A DNA stretch of 64,000 nt from Methylovirgula sp. 4M-Z18 (lineage in GTDB: Bacteria; Pseudomonadota; Alphaproteobacteria; Rhizobiales; Beijerinckiaceae): assembly GCF_037890675.1 (NCBI RefSeq), contig NZ_CP149574.1, positions 4,006,874 through 4,070,873 of the forward strand, given 5' to 3'. The first letter of the stretch is position 1. Every line of letters starts with the position of its first letter. Under the pieces are notes generated by a model. It was not told the origin of the DNA. It saw only the letters and a list, made by a program, of their open reading frames with translations, and did not search any database. Position numbers and translations under genes: made by a program. Positions 55,145 through 63,593 of this stretch are shown here, one piece after another.

Positions 55145-55906
55145 ATGATCTCGTTCAATCTCACGGGAAAGGCGGCGCTCGTCACCGGCGGCGCGTCGGG
55201 CATCGGCCTGGCAACCGCGCACATAATGGCCAAGGCCGGGGCCAAGGTCGCAATCAACTTTCTGCCGGCGGACCAGCGGGGTGAAGCGGCCCTCGCTCAA
55301 TTCCAAAAGGAAGGGCTCAACGTTATCGGTGCTCCAGGTGATGTCGGCGACGCCGGGCAAGCGGAAGCAATGGTGCTTGAGGCGGTGGCGACGCTCGGCC
55401 GTCTCGATCTGCTTGTCAACAACGCGGGCATACCGGGCGTGAAGGTCCCGGTGCCAATCAACGATCTTGACGGCATTACAGAGGAGCTCTGGGCAAGTCT
55501 CCTTAACGTCAATCTTATGAGCGTGTTCCGGTGCTCTAAGGCTGCGGCGCCCGCTCTCAAGGCGGCCAAAGGAGCGATTGTAAACACCGCCTCCATCGCG
55601 GGTTTTGGCGCGGTGGCGAGCACCATTGCCTATAGCGGCTCCAAGGCGGCAGTCATCAACCTGACGAAGAACCTGGCGCGCGCGCTTGCTCCTGACGTGC
55701 GGGTCAACGCCGTGGCGCCCGGCGTGGTCGAAAGCTCGTGGGGCATCGAATGGTCGGAGGAGCGTCGTCTGAGCACCATTGCCAACACACCTCTGAAGAA
55801 AGTCTGCACCACGGCCGATGTCGCTCAGCTCATCGTCTATCTTGGTTTCGCCGGGGCGCTGATCACTGGTCAGACGGTGGCGATCGATGGTGGGATCTCG
55901 ATCTGA
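55145..55906 (+). CDS. Short-chain dehydrogenase/reductase
   Basis: A 253-residue NAD(P)-dependent SDR. Motifs are VTGGASGIGLATA, VNNAGIPGV, and the catalytic Ser/Tyr/Lys in NTASIAG and YSGSKAA; it ends ITGQTVAIDGGISI. ATG at 55145 is used. It lies between the transporter and RidA genes, so it probably oxidises or reduces an intermediate released after monooxygenation. Substrate unknown. Confidence 0.87.
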   Translation: MISFNLTGKAALVTGGASGIGLATAHIMAKAGAKVAINFLPADQRGEAALAQFQKEGLNVIGAPGDVGDAGQAEAMVLEAVATLGRLDLLVNNAGIPGVKVPVPINDLDGITEELWASLLNVNLMSVFRCSKAAAPALKAAKGAIVNTASIAGFGAVASTIAYSGSKAAVINLTKNLARALAPDVRVNAVAPGVVESSWGIEWSEERRLSTIANTPLKKVCTTADVAQLIVYLGFAGALITGQTVAIDGGISI

Positions 55907-55926
55907 ATTGGATAACGGAGAACGAA

Positions 55927-56346
55927 ATGGAACTCGTCAAGCTCAAGTCAGGCAGCGTCCTCGAAGAGAAGGAAGGCTATTCGCGCATCGTCGCCCTCGA
56001 GAACTGGATTTTCATGTCCCTCACAGCCGGGCGCGACTACAAGACCCGTGCGATGCCCGATACGGCAATCGAGCAGGCGAAGCAGGCGATGAAAAATGTG
56101 GAAGGGGCGCTTGAGGCGGTCGGCAGCAGCCTTGCGGATGTGGTGCGGCGGCGCATCTTCATTCCGCGTCAGGCGGACGTCCCGGAAGTGATGGCCTATA
56201 TGGGCGAGAAGTTCCGGGGCGTCGATCCGGCAAGCTGCGTCAGCTGCGGCCCGCTGGGCGGACCTGAATATCTCTTCGAAATCGAGATCACTGCCTATCG
56301 TGGCGCGGGCGCACTTCCCGTGAAGAACCTGTCGATCTCGCTTTAA
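55927..56346 (+). CDS. RidA/YjgF family protein (enamine/imine deaminase-like)
   Basis: A 139-residue protein of the Rid superfamily, trimeric enzymes that hydrolyse enamines and imines formed during amine metabolism. The family core is seen in AMPDTAIEQAKQAMKNVEGAL, VRRRIFIPRQADV, and the C-terminal EYLFEIEITAYRG strand. It is slightly longer than the canonical 128 residues. Next to a flavin monooxygenase it suggests that the substrate or an intermediate contains nitrogen and passes through an imine. Confidence 0.85.
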   Translation: MELVKLKSGSVLEEKEGYSRIVALENWIFMSLTAGRDYKTRAMPDTAIEQAKQAMKNVEGALEAVGSSLADVVRRRIFIPRQADVPEVMAYMGEKFRGVDPASCVSCGPLGGPEYLFEIEITAYRGAGALPVKNLSISL

Positions 56347-56488
56347 TTGAACGAGACGGCTGATGCATCGGCGCGTTAGGCGCCTCTGCATCTTCACCCC
56401 CGGGGCTCTCCCGAGCCGTCTGCACCGCAGGCATCGAGAGCAGGGACAGACAATCCAACTAAGAACATTGCGGGATGGAGAGAGGCCG

Positions 56489-57436
56489 ATGACGACGGTT
56501 GCGGTTCTGGGTACAGGGGTCGTTGGCTCCTCCTGGGCTCTCGTCTTTGCGCGCCGGGGCTACGAAGTCAACGTCTTCGACATCTCCGACGATGCTCTTG
56601 CCGCGACAACAACATTCGTCCGACAAGCGCTTGTCGACCTAGAGAAGGAAGACCTGGCCGGATCGGACGGCATCGACGACGTAATGTCGCGGCTTCATAC
56701 GACTACAGACCTGGCCGAGGCGGTCGCGAATGTCGACTATATCCAGGAGAGCCTGCCGGAACGCGTTGAGATAAAGCGATCTTTCTACAAAACGCTGGAC
56801 GACCTCGTCTCACCCTCAACAGTGGTTGGAAGTTCCACATCCGGACTGCCTGCTTCCTCGTTCACTGAAGGTCTTCGCCACGCACCACGGTGTCTGGTCG
56901 TCCACCCGATTAATCCGCCTCATCTCATTCCATTGGTCGAGATAATTCCAGCGCCATGGACTGCGGCTGCCACGGTCGAGCGCGCGGTGGAACTGATGCG
57001 AAATGTGGGCCAATCTCCGGTCACGCTGACCCGGGAGATTAACGGCTTTCTGGTCAATCGTCTCCAGAGCGCGGTTCTTGGAGAGGCGTTTCGCCTCGTC
57101 GAGGACGGCATCTGCGACGTCGATGCCGTCGACAAGGCGATAAAGGACGGTTTGGGCCTGCGTTGGTTCTTCATGGGGCCGTTTGAGACGATCGATCTCA
57201 ATGCGAGCCAAGGCGTCACAGAATATTGCCGCAACCTTGGTCCGATGTACGAGGGTCTTGCGAGGGAACAATCCGATCCCCGCCCTTGGTCCCCTCAACT
57301 CGTTGCGAAGATCGATGCGGCAATGCGATCGGTCACGCCGAGCAAGATGCTGGTGCAGAAGCGCGCCTGGCGTGACCGCTGCCTGGCTTCCTTCGTGTCG
57401 ATGAAGAAACGTGTCCTTGCGGCACAAGGAGATTGA
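56489..57436 (+). CDS. 3-hydroxyacyl-CoA dehydrogenase-family protein (L-gulonate 3-dehydrogenase/carnitine dehydrogenase-like)
   Basis: A 315-residue dehydrogenase with the N-terminal NAD motif VLGTGVVGSSWALVFARRGY and the catalytic histidine region HPINPPHLIPLVEIIP (about residue 143). The length and the lack of a second helical domain fit the lambda-crystallin/L-gulonate or carnitine dehydrogenase branch rather than fatty acid oxidation. ATG at 56489 follows GGAGAGAGG. Together with the lactonase and SDR it suggests processing of a hydroxy or sugar acid. Confidence 0.82.
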   Translation: MTTVAVLGTGVVGSSWALVFARRGYEVNVFDISDDALAATTTFVRQALVDLEKEDLAGSDGIDDVMSRLHTTTDLAEAVANVDYIQESLPERVEIKRSFYKTLDDLVSPSTVVGSSTSGLPASSFTEGLRHAPRCLVVHPINPPHLIPLVEIIPAPWTAAATVERAVELMRNVGQSPVTLTREINGFLVNRLQSAVLGEAFRLVEDGICDVDAVDKAIKDGLGLRWFFMGPFETIDLNASQGVTEYCRNLGPMYEGLAREQSDPRPWSPQLVAKIDAAMRSVTPSKMLVQKRAWRDRCLASFVSMKKRVLAAQGD

Positions 57437-57497
57437 ACGCGTAGAAACGCGCGTCGATGGAGGAGAGGCCGCTCGACCGCATGGGAGGAAGATCAGC

Positions 57498-58412
57498 ATG
57501 GAAATGCATTATTTCGAAGCGCTGGATCCGCGCTTCAGCAAGTTCATCATTCCAGTCTGTCAGCTGGAGCGCCTTTACAGCGGCACACGCTGGGCCGAAG
57601 GTCCCGTCTATTTCGCAGACGGCCGGTTCCTGGTTTTTAGTGACATCCCAAACAATCGCATGCTCAAGTGGGACGAACAAAGCGGCCACGTCGACATATT
57701 CCGGTATCCGTCCAACTTCTCGAATGGAAACACCCGTGATCGTGAAGGACGGCTGGTATCATGCGAGCATGGGGCACGGCGCGTCACCCGGACCGAATAC
57801 GACGGCCGCATAACTGTTCTGGCGGATAATTACCGAGGAAAGCGGCTCAACTCACCCAACGATGTCGTCGTGACATCCGACGGCGCCGTGTGGTTCACCG
57901 ATCCGTTGTACGGGATCCTGACCGATTACGAAGGCAATAAGGGCGAGAGTGAAACGGGAACCCGGAACGTCTATCGCCTGGATCCAGCGAACGACGAATT
58001 GACAGTAGTCGTGGACGACTTCGACATGCCGAATGGTCTGGCGTTTTCGGCTGACGAGAAGACCCTTTATATCGCCGACAGCGGCCGGTCCCATGGCCAC
58101 GACAAGCCACATCACGTCCGGAAGTTCTCGGTGAGCGGGCCTGGAAAGCTGACCTCTCATGGGATTCTGGCCGAGATCGACCCTGGCATTCCAGACGGCA
58201 TCCGGCTGGATATCGATGAGAATGTTTGGGTGGCCGCCGGCGATGGCGTTCATTGCTATGCGCCGACAGGCGAATTGCTGGGCAAGATCTTGGTCCCGGA
58301 GCCGGTAGCAAACATCTGTTTCGGCGGCCCGAAGCTCAATCGACTGTTCATTGCGGGAAGCAGCAGCCTCTACGCCATCTATCTGAACACACGAGCAGTT
58401 CGTTCAAAGTAA
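57498..58412 (+). CDS. SMP-30/gluconolactonase family lactonase
   Basis: A 304-residue six-bladed beta-propeller hydrolase. The metal site is recognisable as the glutamate in RWAEGPVYF (about residue 37), the asparagine in LNSPNDVVV (about 120) and the aspartate in YIADSG (about 195). Such enzymes open sugar lactones with calcium or zinc. ATG at 57498 is preceded by GGAGGAAG. It is probably translated from the same message as the dehydrogenase. Confidence 0.88.
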   Translation: MEMHYFEALDPRFSKFIIPVCQLERLYSGTRWAEGPVYFADGRFLVFSDIPNNRMLKWDEQSGHVDIFRYPSNFSNGNTRDREGRLVSCEHGARRVTRTEYDGRITVLADNYRGKRLNSPNDVVVTSDGAVWFTDPLYGILTDYEGNKGESETGTRNVYRLDPANDELTVVVDDFDMPNGLAFSADEKTLYIADSGRSHGHDKPHHVRKFSVSGPGKLTSHGILAEIDPGIPDGIRLDIDENVWVAAGDGVHCYAPTGELLGKILVPEPVANICFGGPKLNRLFIAGSSSLYAIYLNTRAVRSK

Positions 58413-58449
58413 CTATCTCGGCTCGTCATACAGCAAGAGGAATTTGACG

Positions 58450-59514
58450 ATGAAGTATCGCACTCTGGGCAGGACTGGCCTCAAGGTTTCGGTGCTGAGC
58501 ATGGGCACCTTCACATTCGGCGGGGAAGGAATGTTCTCAGCCGCAGGCAACCACGGAGTGGAGGAAGCGCACAAACTCGTTGGAATCTGCCTCGACGCAG
58601 GCATCAACCTGTTCGACACATCAAACATGTATTCGACGGGCCGCTCGGAGGAGATCCTTGCCGAAGCTCTTGGCGCTCGGCGCCAGGACATCCTGATTTC
58701 ATCGAAGGCCCGCATGCGCATTGGGGACGGCCCCAATGACGAGGGCGTATCGCGGTACCATTTGATCAGGGAATGTGAGAAGAGCCTGAGGCGGCTCAGG
58801 ACCGATGTCATCGACATCTATTACATGCACGAATGGGATGGCCTGACGCCAGTGGACGAGATGCTTCATGCCTTGGATACGCTGGTGAGCCACGGAAAGA
58901 TTCGCTACATCGGCTGCTCCAACTATACCGGTTGGCAGATCATGAAGGCGCTCGGTATCAGCGATAGGCTCGGATATCAGCGCTTCGCTACTCAGCAGAT
59001 TCACTACACCCTCGAAGCGCGCGAAGCCGAATACGAGCTGCTGCCGATTTCGGTGGATCAAGGCTTGGGTGTGCTCGTCTGGAGCCCGCTCGCCGGCGGC
59101 CTGCTGACCGGTGCACATCGCCGCGGCCAGCCGACATCACCAGGGTCGAGGCAGGCCAAGGGCTGGACAGAGCCGCCAATCCGCGACGTGGAGCGGCTCT
59201 GGCGTATTGTCGACGAACTCGTGGCAATCGCCGAGAGCCGCGGTGCCACCGCCGCGCGGGTCGCGCTCGCATGGCTGCTGGATCGCCCGGCGATCACGTC
59301 ACTGGTCGTTGGTGGGCTGACCGAAGCGCACTTCCTGGACAACATCTCGGCTGTGGAGCTGGAGCTTACTGTGGATGAGAAGCAGCGTCTCGACGGCGTG
59401 AGTGCCATTCCCTCCATCTATCCGTACTGGCATCAGTTCAACTTTGCACGGGATCGATTCAGCGAGGCCGATTGGGCGCTGCAGCGCAACTACCTAAAGT
59501 GGGACACGCACTGA
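58450..59514 (+). CDS. Aldo/keto reductase
   Basis: A 354-residue NADPH-dependent reductase with a TIM barrel. Catalytic residues are seen as Asp and Tyr in LFDTSNMYSTG, Lys in ILISSKARM and His in DIYYMHEWDG. The start is ATG at 58450. The style is that of the YajO/GsaK-like long AKRs. It ends the operon; after it, 59515-59754 contains no gene. Confidence 0.9.
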   Translation: MKYRTLGRTGLKVSVLSMGTFTFGGEGMFSAAGNHGVEEAHKLVGICLDAGINLFDTSNMYSTGRSEEILAEALGARRQDILISSKARMRIGDGPNDEGVSRYHLIRECEKSLRRLRTDVIDIYYMHEWDGLTPVDEMLHALDTLVSHGKIRYIGCSNYTGWQIMKALGISDRLGYQRFATQQIHYTLEAREAEYELLPISVDQGLGVLVWSPLAGGLLTGAHRRGQPTSPGSRQAKGWTEPPIRDVERLWRIVDELVAIAESRGATAARVALAWLLDRPAITSLVVGGLTEAHFLDNISAVELELTVDEKQRLDGVSAIPSIYPYWHQFNFARDRFSEADWALQRNYLKWDTH

Positions 59515-59754
59515 AACGACAGGAACGTTAGTCGAGGGGTACAGAACGTTTTCCACGTGTCCTGCAAGGATAGCTTAGTGGCAGGCTTCGCGTTAGGTGA
59601 TTGCGTTCGTATAGCAGCAACGACATTCCCGATTGTGAGAAACAGGCGGTTACACAAGTCCGCAGGGCTGCGCTGCATGCTTGCAACTCCACGTTTATTC
59701 CAACTCCGGTATCAAAACGCAGTGAAATTGCACCAAATGTTGACCCTGTCGCTA
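59515..59754. other. Non-coding stretch with inverted copy of a 25-bp repeat
   Basis: No gene is visible. Positions 59722-59746 are the exact reverse complement of 24238-24262 and lie 8 bases before the IS630 left end. Confidence 0.5.
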
Positions 59755-60806
59755 GAGCACGCGGCGATTAAGCTGAATCGAAGAGGGATTCCCAAATCAT
59801 GCTTCTTCTGATTCAACCTTGTGGCCGGAGGAGGTCAACAGGGATGGCAGGAGCTTATTCTCAGGATTTGCGTGATCGGGTGATCGACGCGGTTGTGGTT
59901 GGGGGCATGAGCCGCCGCGGTGCGGCGGAGCGATTTGGGGTCAGCGAGGCATCGGCCATCAAGTGGGTCGAGCGCTTTGAGCGAAGCGGCTCACGGACGG
60001 CGGCGAAAATGGGGGGCTACAAGCGCGTGAAGCTGGCGCCGCACCGGGCGTTTCTCGAAGGTTTGCGCGCCGAGAAATCCGACATCACGCTGCAGGCGCT
60101 TTGCGATCGACTGTTGGCCGAACGCGGTGTCGCCGCCGACACGTCGCTGATGAGCCGGTTTTTCCGCCGCCTCGGCGTCACGATCAAAAAAAGACGCTCG
60201 TCGCCCGCGAGCAAGACCGCCCGGACGTGAAGCGCCATCGGCTGCGCTGGCGCAGCCATCAGCAGCGCATCGATCCCGCGCGGCTCGTCTTCATCGACGA
60301 AACCTGGACCAAAACCAACATGACCCGCCGCTATGGCTGGGCACCGCGGGGCCAACGGCTCGTGGCAAAGGTGCCGCATGGGCACTGGAAGACGGCGACC
60401 TTTCTGGCCGCCTTGCGCAATGACCGCGTTGAGGCGCCATGCCTGTTCAACGGACCCATCAACGGCGAGCGTTTTCTCGCCTATGTCGAACAATTCCTGG
60501 TTCCGACCCTCAAACCCAACGATATCGTTGTGCTCGACAATCTGGGATCGCACAAAGGCAAGGCGGTGCGAGCGGCCGTGCGCGCCGCTGGGGCCCGCCT
60601 CGTCTTTCTGCCCAAATACTCCCCCGATCTCAACCCGATCGAGCAAGTCTTCGCAAAGCTGAAAACGCTCGTGCGAAAAGCCGCGCCCCGCTCGTTCGAT
60701 GCCATCGCCAACGCTCTGGCAACAGCCTTGACCGCCTTCTCTTCGCAAGAATGCGCCAATTATCTCAGAAACTCAGGATACGCATCTACCTAAATGCAGA
60801 ACGCTC
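59755..60806 (+). mobile_element. IS630-family insertion sequence, apparently complete
   Basis: About 1.05 kb flanked by TA on both sides (59753-59754 and 60807-60808), the usual IS630 target duplication. The ends begin GAGC on both sides when read inward, and the imperfect inverted repeats extend about 25 bases. It contains one transposase gene in two overlapping frames. Confidence 0.8.
59844..60793 (+). CDS. IS630-family transposase, two frames joined by frameshift
   Basis: The first frame (59844-60230) encodes the helix-turn-helix part (MAGAYSQDLRDRVIDAV, GAAERFGVSEASAIKWVERF). The second frame (open from 60101) encodes the DDE part: VFIDETWTKTNM, VVLDNLGSHKGKA and YSPDLNPIEQVF. They overlap around a run of seven A residues at about 60185-60191, a classic slippery site, so the active enzyme is probably made by programmed frameshifting rather than being broken. 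The RBS GGAGGAGG precedes the ATG. Confidence 0.82.
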
Positions 60807-60808
60807 TA

Positions 60809-61110
60809 ATCTGTAAATAAGCACCTAAGCGCGACGCCAGCCGAGGGCTGTGCAAGCTCTTAGTATACCGGATGAAACGCTTCACCACGCGGGGGTTGCG
60901 ATCGGCGTCGACCCCGACACAGCCGAATCCAGATTCTTCGATCGTTCTTAATGGGTTATATTGAGCTGATGCGGGGTCATGCTTTGATGCTTACTCACAC
61001 CTGATTTGCATCTGCGACGCTAAGTGCTTGATTTTGCTGGAATGAAATATAACGCAAAACCAAAGGACCCCAACAAACTATTGATTTTGCTGAGGTCTTC
61101 TATTCAAACT
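60809..61110. other. Non-coding stretch, nothing recognised
   Basis: About 300 AT-rich bases between the IS630 right end and the tRNA fragment. No open frame with family resemblance and no clear hairpin was found. Confidence 0.45.
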
Positions 61111-61162
61111 GGTTGCGCGGGCAGGATTTGAACCTGCGGCCTTCAGGTTATGAGCCTGATGT
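61111..61162 (-). pseudogene. tRNA-fMet 3' fragment (anticodon arm, T arm, acceptor strand)
   Basis: On the minus strand the fragment contains TCAGGCTCATAACCTGA (anticodon stem-loop with CAT) and GCAGGTTCAAATCCTGC (T arm), and ends in CAACCA. This is the 3' 50 bases of an initiator tRNA. The D arm is missing, replaced by unrelated sequence, so it should not be functional. It may be the trace of an element integrated at the tRNA gene. Confidence 0.75.
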
Positions 61163-61299
61163 CCAGTTCTCATTTTTATCCCGCGCGGTGCGCCACTTCG
61201 GTTCCCATCTGCGAACGTTTGGACCGTTTCCGTCATCTGAACATTTGGCACAATGGCGGCGAGATCTAGCGGAATGCCGGCGTCATTTCGGGGTTGAAG

Positions 61300-61683
61300 T
61301 TAAGCGAGTGCGCTATTCTCGGGGATGAGCGAGCCTTTGAACTCGATGGTCGTGAAAGCCAAATTTGTCTCGCCGATATTAGTGAGGTCGTGAACAATCG
61401 CCTCGTCGTCAGCGAAGGCGAAAACCCTGCAATCTCCGGGCTTGTACTCGGTGTCCACGGCGTTGCCGTCGGAATACATCGAGCGAGAGCACCCCGAAGT
61501 AAGAGCGATCCAGCAGTAGTCAAGCTCGTGCCTGTGGAAGCCGAAGCGTTCACCGGGCGCGAGATTGATGTGCCAGATTTTCACGAGATCGGATTCAGAC
61601 ACGAGAGTCTGGCCCACGCGCCTATTCGCGTTCGCGATTTCTTCCCGCAGAGTCTTCGATACTTCAATATCAAGTTCACTCAT
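61300..61683 (-). CDS. Small cupin-like protein
   Basis: A 127-residue protein with a single beta-barrel (cupin) domain. HINLAPGERFGFHRHELDYCWIAL shows the first cupin motif with two histidines, and YKPGDCRVFAFADDEAIVHDLTNIG matches the second. ATG at 61683 has AGGA eight bases upstream. It follows the SDR gene on the minus strand within a sugar block. It may bind a metal and a sugar acid, acting as an isomerase, mutarotase or sensor. No specific function is assigned. Confidence 0.7.
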   Translation of the reverse strand: MSELDIEVSKTLREEIANANRRVGQTLVSESDLVKIWHINLAPGERFGFHRHELDYCWIALTSGCSRSMYSDGNAVDTEYKPGDCRVFAFADDEAIVHDLTNIGETNLAFTTIEFKGSLIPENSALA

Positions 61684-61705
61684 CGGTGCCATCCTGATTT
61701 TCCCG

Positions 61706-62494
61706 TCATGTCGTGGGTATGACGCCGCCATCGATACTGATCACATCCCCGCTGATGAATTCGGCGAGATCGGAAGCTAAATATAGAACAGCCATTGCTA
61801 CGTCTCGGGGGGTGCCCAGACGCCCGGCCGGCAGTTTTGATTCAACCAAAAACGCGTCGACGGCTCCTTCGATTGTTGTGCCGTAGTAGTCGGCAAGCGC
61901 GTGTAAAAAACCTCCTGGACGGTCCCACAATTCAGTCCGAATATGCGCCGGCGCGATTACGTTTGATCTGACGCCCTTCGGAGTGAACTCGCGGGCAAGT
62001 GCTTTCGAGAGAAGTGTAATGGCTGCTTTCGAAGTACTATAGTCGGGCAGAAGGGGATGTGGCATTCGCCCAGCCTCAGAGCCGCAGTGGATCAAGACGC
62101 CTTTTTTCTGGGCGATCATGGTGGGGAGCACTGCGCGTGCCATCCGGATATAGCCGCCCAGATTAATGTTCATCGTCTCGGCCCAATCGTCATCGGATAC
62201 ATCAAGAAAACCGCCGCGCGTCGGGCAAATAGCTGCATTATTGAACAGCACGTCGATCCGTCCAAATGCTTCCAACGTAGCTCTCGCCACGGCATCCCCC
62301 GCTCCTTTTTGCCTTAAATCAACGTCGCAGGTCACCCAGTGATCGAGCGCCCCTAAATCGGCCAGAGCCGACATATCGCGGCTGACGCCGACGACCCGTG
62401 CTCCTTCCGCTAAGAACATTTTGGTTGTTTCCAGGCCAATCCCTGAACTCGCACCCGTGACAATCACAACCTTGTTCTTCAGGTTCAACTCCAT
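61706..62494 (-). CDS. Short-chain dehydrogenase/reductase
   Basis: A 262-residue SDR: VTGASSGIGLETT, FNNAAICPT, catalytic Ser region CGSEAGR and YSTSKAA, and the ISGDVISIDGGVIPTT end. ATG at 62494 has GAGGAT upstream; a longer frame to 62563 is less likely. Lying directly behind an RbsC-type permease gene, it probably oxidises the imported sugar or polyol. Confidence 0.87.
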   Translation of the reverse strand: MELNLKNKVVIVTGASSGIGLETTKMFLAEGARVVGVSRDMSALADLGALDHWVTCDVDLRQKGAGDAVARATLEAFGRIDVLFNNAAICPTRGGFLDVSDDDWAETMNINLGGYIRMARAVLPTMIAQKKGVLIHCGSEAGRMPHPLLPDYSTSKAAITLLSKALAREFTPKGVRSNVIAPAHIRTELWDRPGGFLHALADYYGTTIEGAVDAFLVESKLPAGRLGTPRDVAMAVLYLASDLAEFISGDVISIDGGVIPTT

Positions 62495-62603
62495 GTCTGC
62501 ATCCTCCCCGCGTTTTGCACGCCTGTCTGGCTGGAGTTCCACAGACCTTGAGATGTTCGTCAAGCTCGATATTGCGCATCCGAGAATTCACGCTCGCTTG
62601 TCA

Positions 62604-63593
62604 TCAAAGGAGGCGCAGCCGTGTCGTGCGAGAGACAACCGAAACGGCGATCACGATGATAAAGCCCTTAACGATGCTTTGAACATAGGTGTCCATCCCC
62701 ATCAGATTCAAACCATTGTTCATGATGCCAATCAGTAACGCCCCGAAGAACGTGCCCATCACGGTCGCCGTACCGGGCCGGAGCATGGTCATTCCGATAA
62801 ACACCGCCGCAAGCCCGTCGAGCAAATAGGTATCGCCTCCGTTTGGCTGTCCGGATCCAAGGCGTGCGGAGAGGATAACGCCAGAAATCGCGGCGAAAAG
62901 CGAACTTAACGCCAGCCCGAAGACACGGTAAGAACGTACCTTAATGCCGGAAAGCTCCGCGGCGCGAGCGTTGCCGCCGACCGCGTAGAGATAGCGGCCG
63001 AAGGTCGTACGCTCCATAACAAACCAAGATCCCGCCACGATGATCAGCATGAACAAGGCCGGATAAGGAAGGAAGCCACCGATCTTGCCCTGACCGACGA
63101 AGAGATACTCCGAGGGAATCCCGCCATAGATCGCGCGGCCGCCCGAAATCATGAAGTTTATACCCCACAAGATCGAGCCAGCGGCCAACGTGGCAATCAA
63201 GGACGGAACACCGACTCCAACCACGAGAGTGGAGTTGATCAATCCGACCAAAAGCCCCGCTCCGAGTGCCGCCAGGATCGCGATCGGGATCGGCACGCCG
63301 CTCACCATTAGCAGCGGCGCAAGCAGGCCCCCCAAACCGACAACGTAGCCCACGGAAAGGTCCATTTCCTTGGCCGCAAAACCGAAGGTCAGACCGACGG
63401 CGACAATCGTCAGCATGGAAATCTGCTGAAGGATGTTAACCAGATTCGTTCCGGTAAAAAATCGATCTGTGCCGAGAGCAAAACCCAAGAACAGCAGCAC
63501 AAGCACCGCTAGTGTACTGAATTTTTGCGTAATCGAGCCAAGACGCATGCCTTTAGATACTCCAATCGAACGGCTGGCTGTCGTTGTTGTCAT
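62604..63593 (-). CDS. Sugar ABC transporter permease, RbsC type
   Basis: A 329-residue inner-membrane permease with eight to ten helices. The family signature is AAKEMDLSVGYVVGLGGLLAP (about residue 75); further marks are YAVGGNARAAELSGIK and GMTMLRPGTATVMGTFFGALL. Its start overlaps the ATPase stop by four bases (ATGA). A different permease of the same family lies at 33584-34648. Confidence 0.92.
   Translation of the reverse strand: MTTTTASRSIGVSKGMRLGSITQKFSTLAVLVLLFLGFALGTDRFFTGTNLVNILQQISMLTIVAVGLTFGFAAKEMDLSVGYVVGLGGLLAPLLMVSGVPIPIAILAALGAGLLVGLINSTLVVGVGVPSLIATLAAGSILWGINFMISGGRAIYGGIPSEYLFVGQGKIGGFLPYPALFMLIIVAGSWFVMERTTFGRYLYAVGGNARAAELSGIKVRSYRVFGLALSSLFAAISGVILSARLGSGQPNGGDTYLLDGLAAVFIGMTMLRPGTATVMGTFFGALLIGIMNNGLNLMGMDTYVQSIVKGFIIVIAVSVVSRTTRLRLL

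Noticed and set aside
49532-59514. Sulfoquinovose monooxygenase pathway (flavin reductase, monooxygenase and aldo/keto reductase together)
   Set aside because: The transporter is of the amino-acid type, no sulfoquinovosidase is present, the monooxygenase does not resemble the SsuD/SmoC branch, and the regulator is GntR. The similarity is limited to enzyme classes.
61111-61190. Functional initiator tRNA gene
   Set aside because: The anticodon arm, T arm and acceptor 3' strand are good, and a partial C/G-rich 5' match exists, but no D arm can be folded.
61107-61328. Open frame starting MRGQDLNLRPSGYEPD
   Set aside because: This peptide is the familiar false translation of the complement of tRNA-fMet, not a protein.
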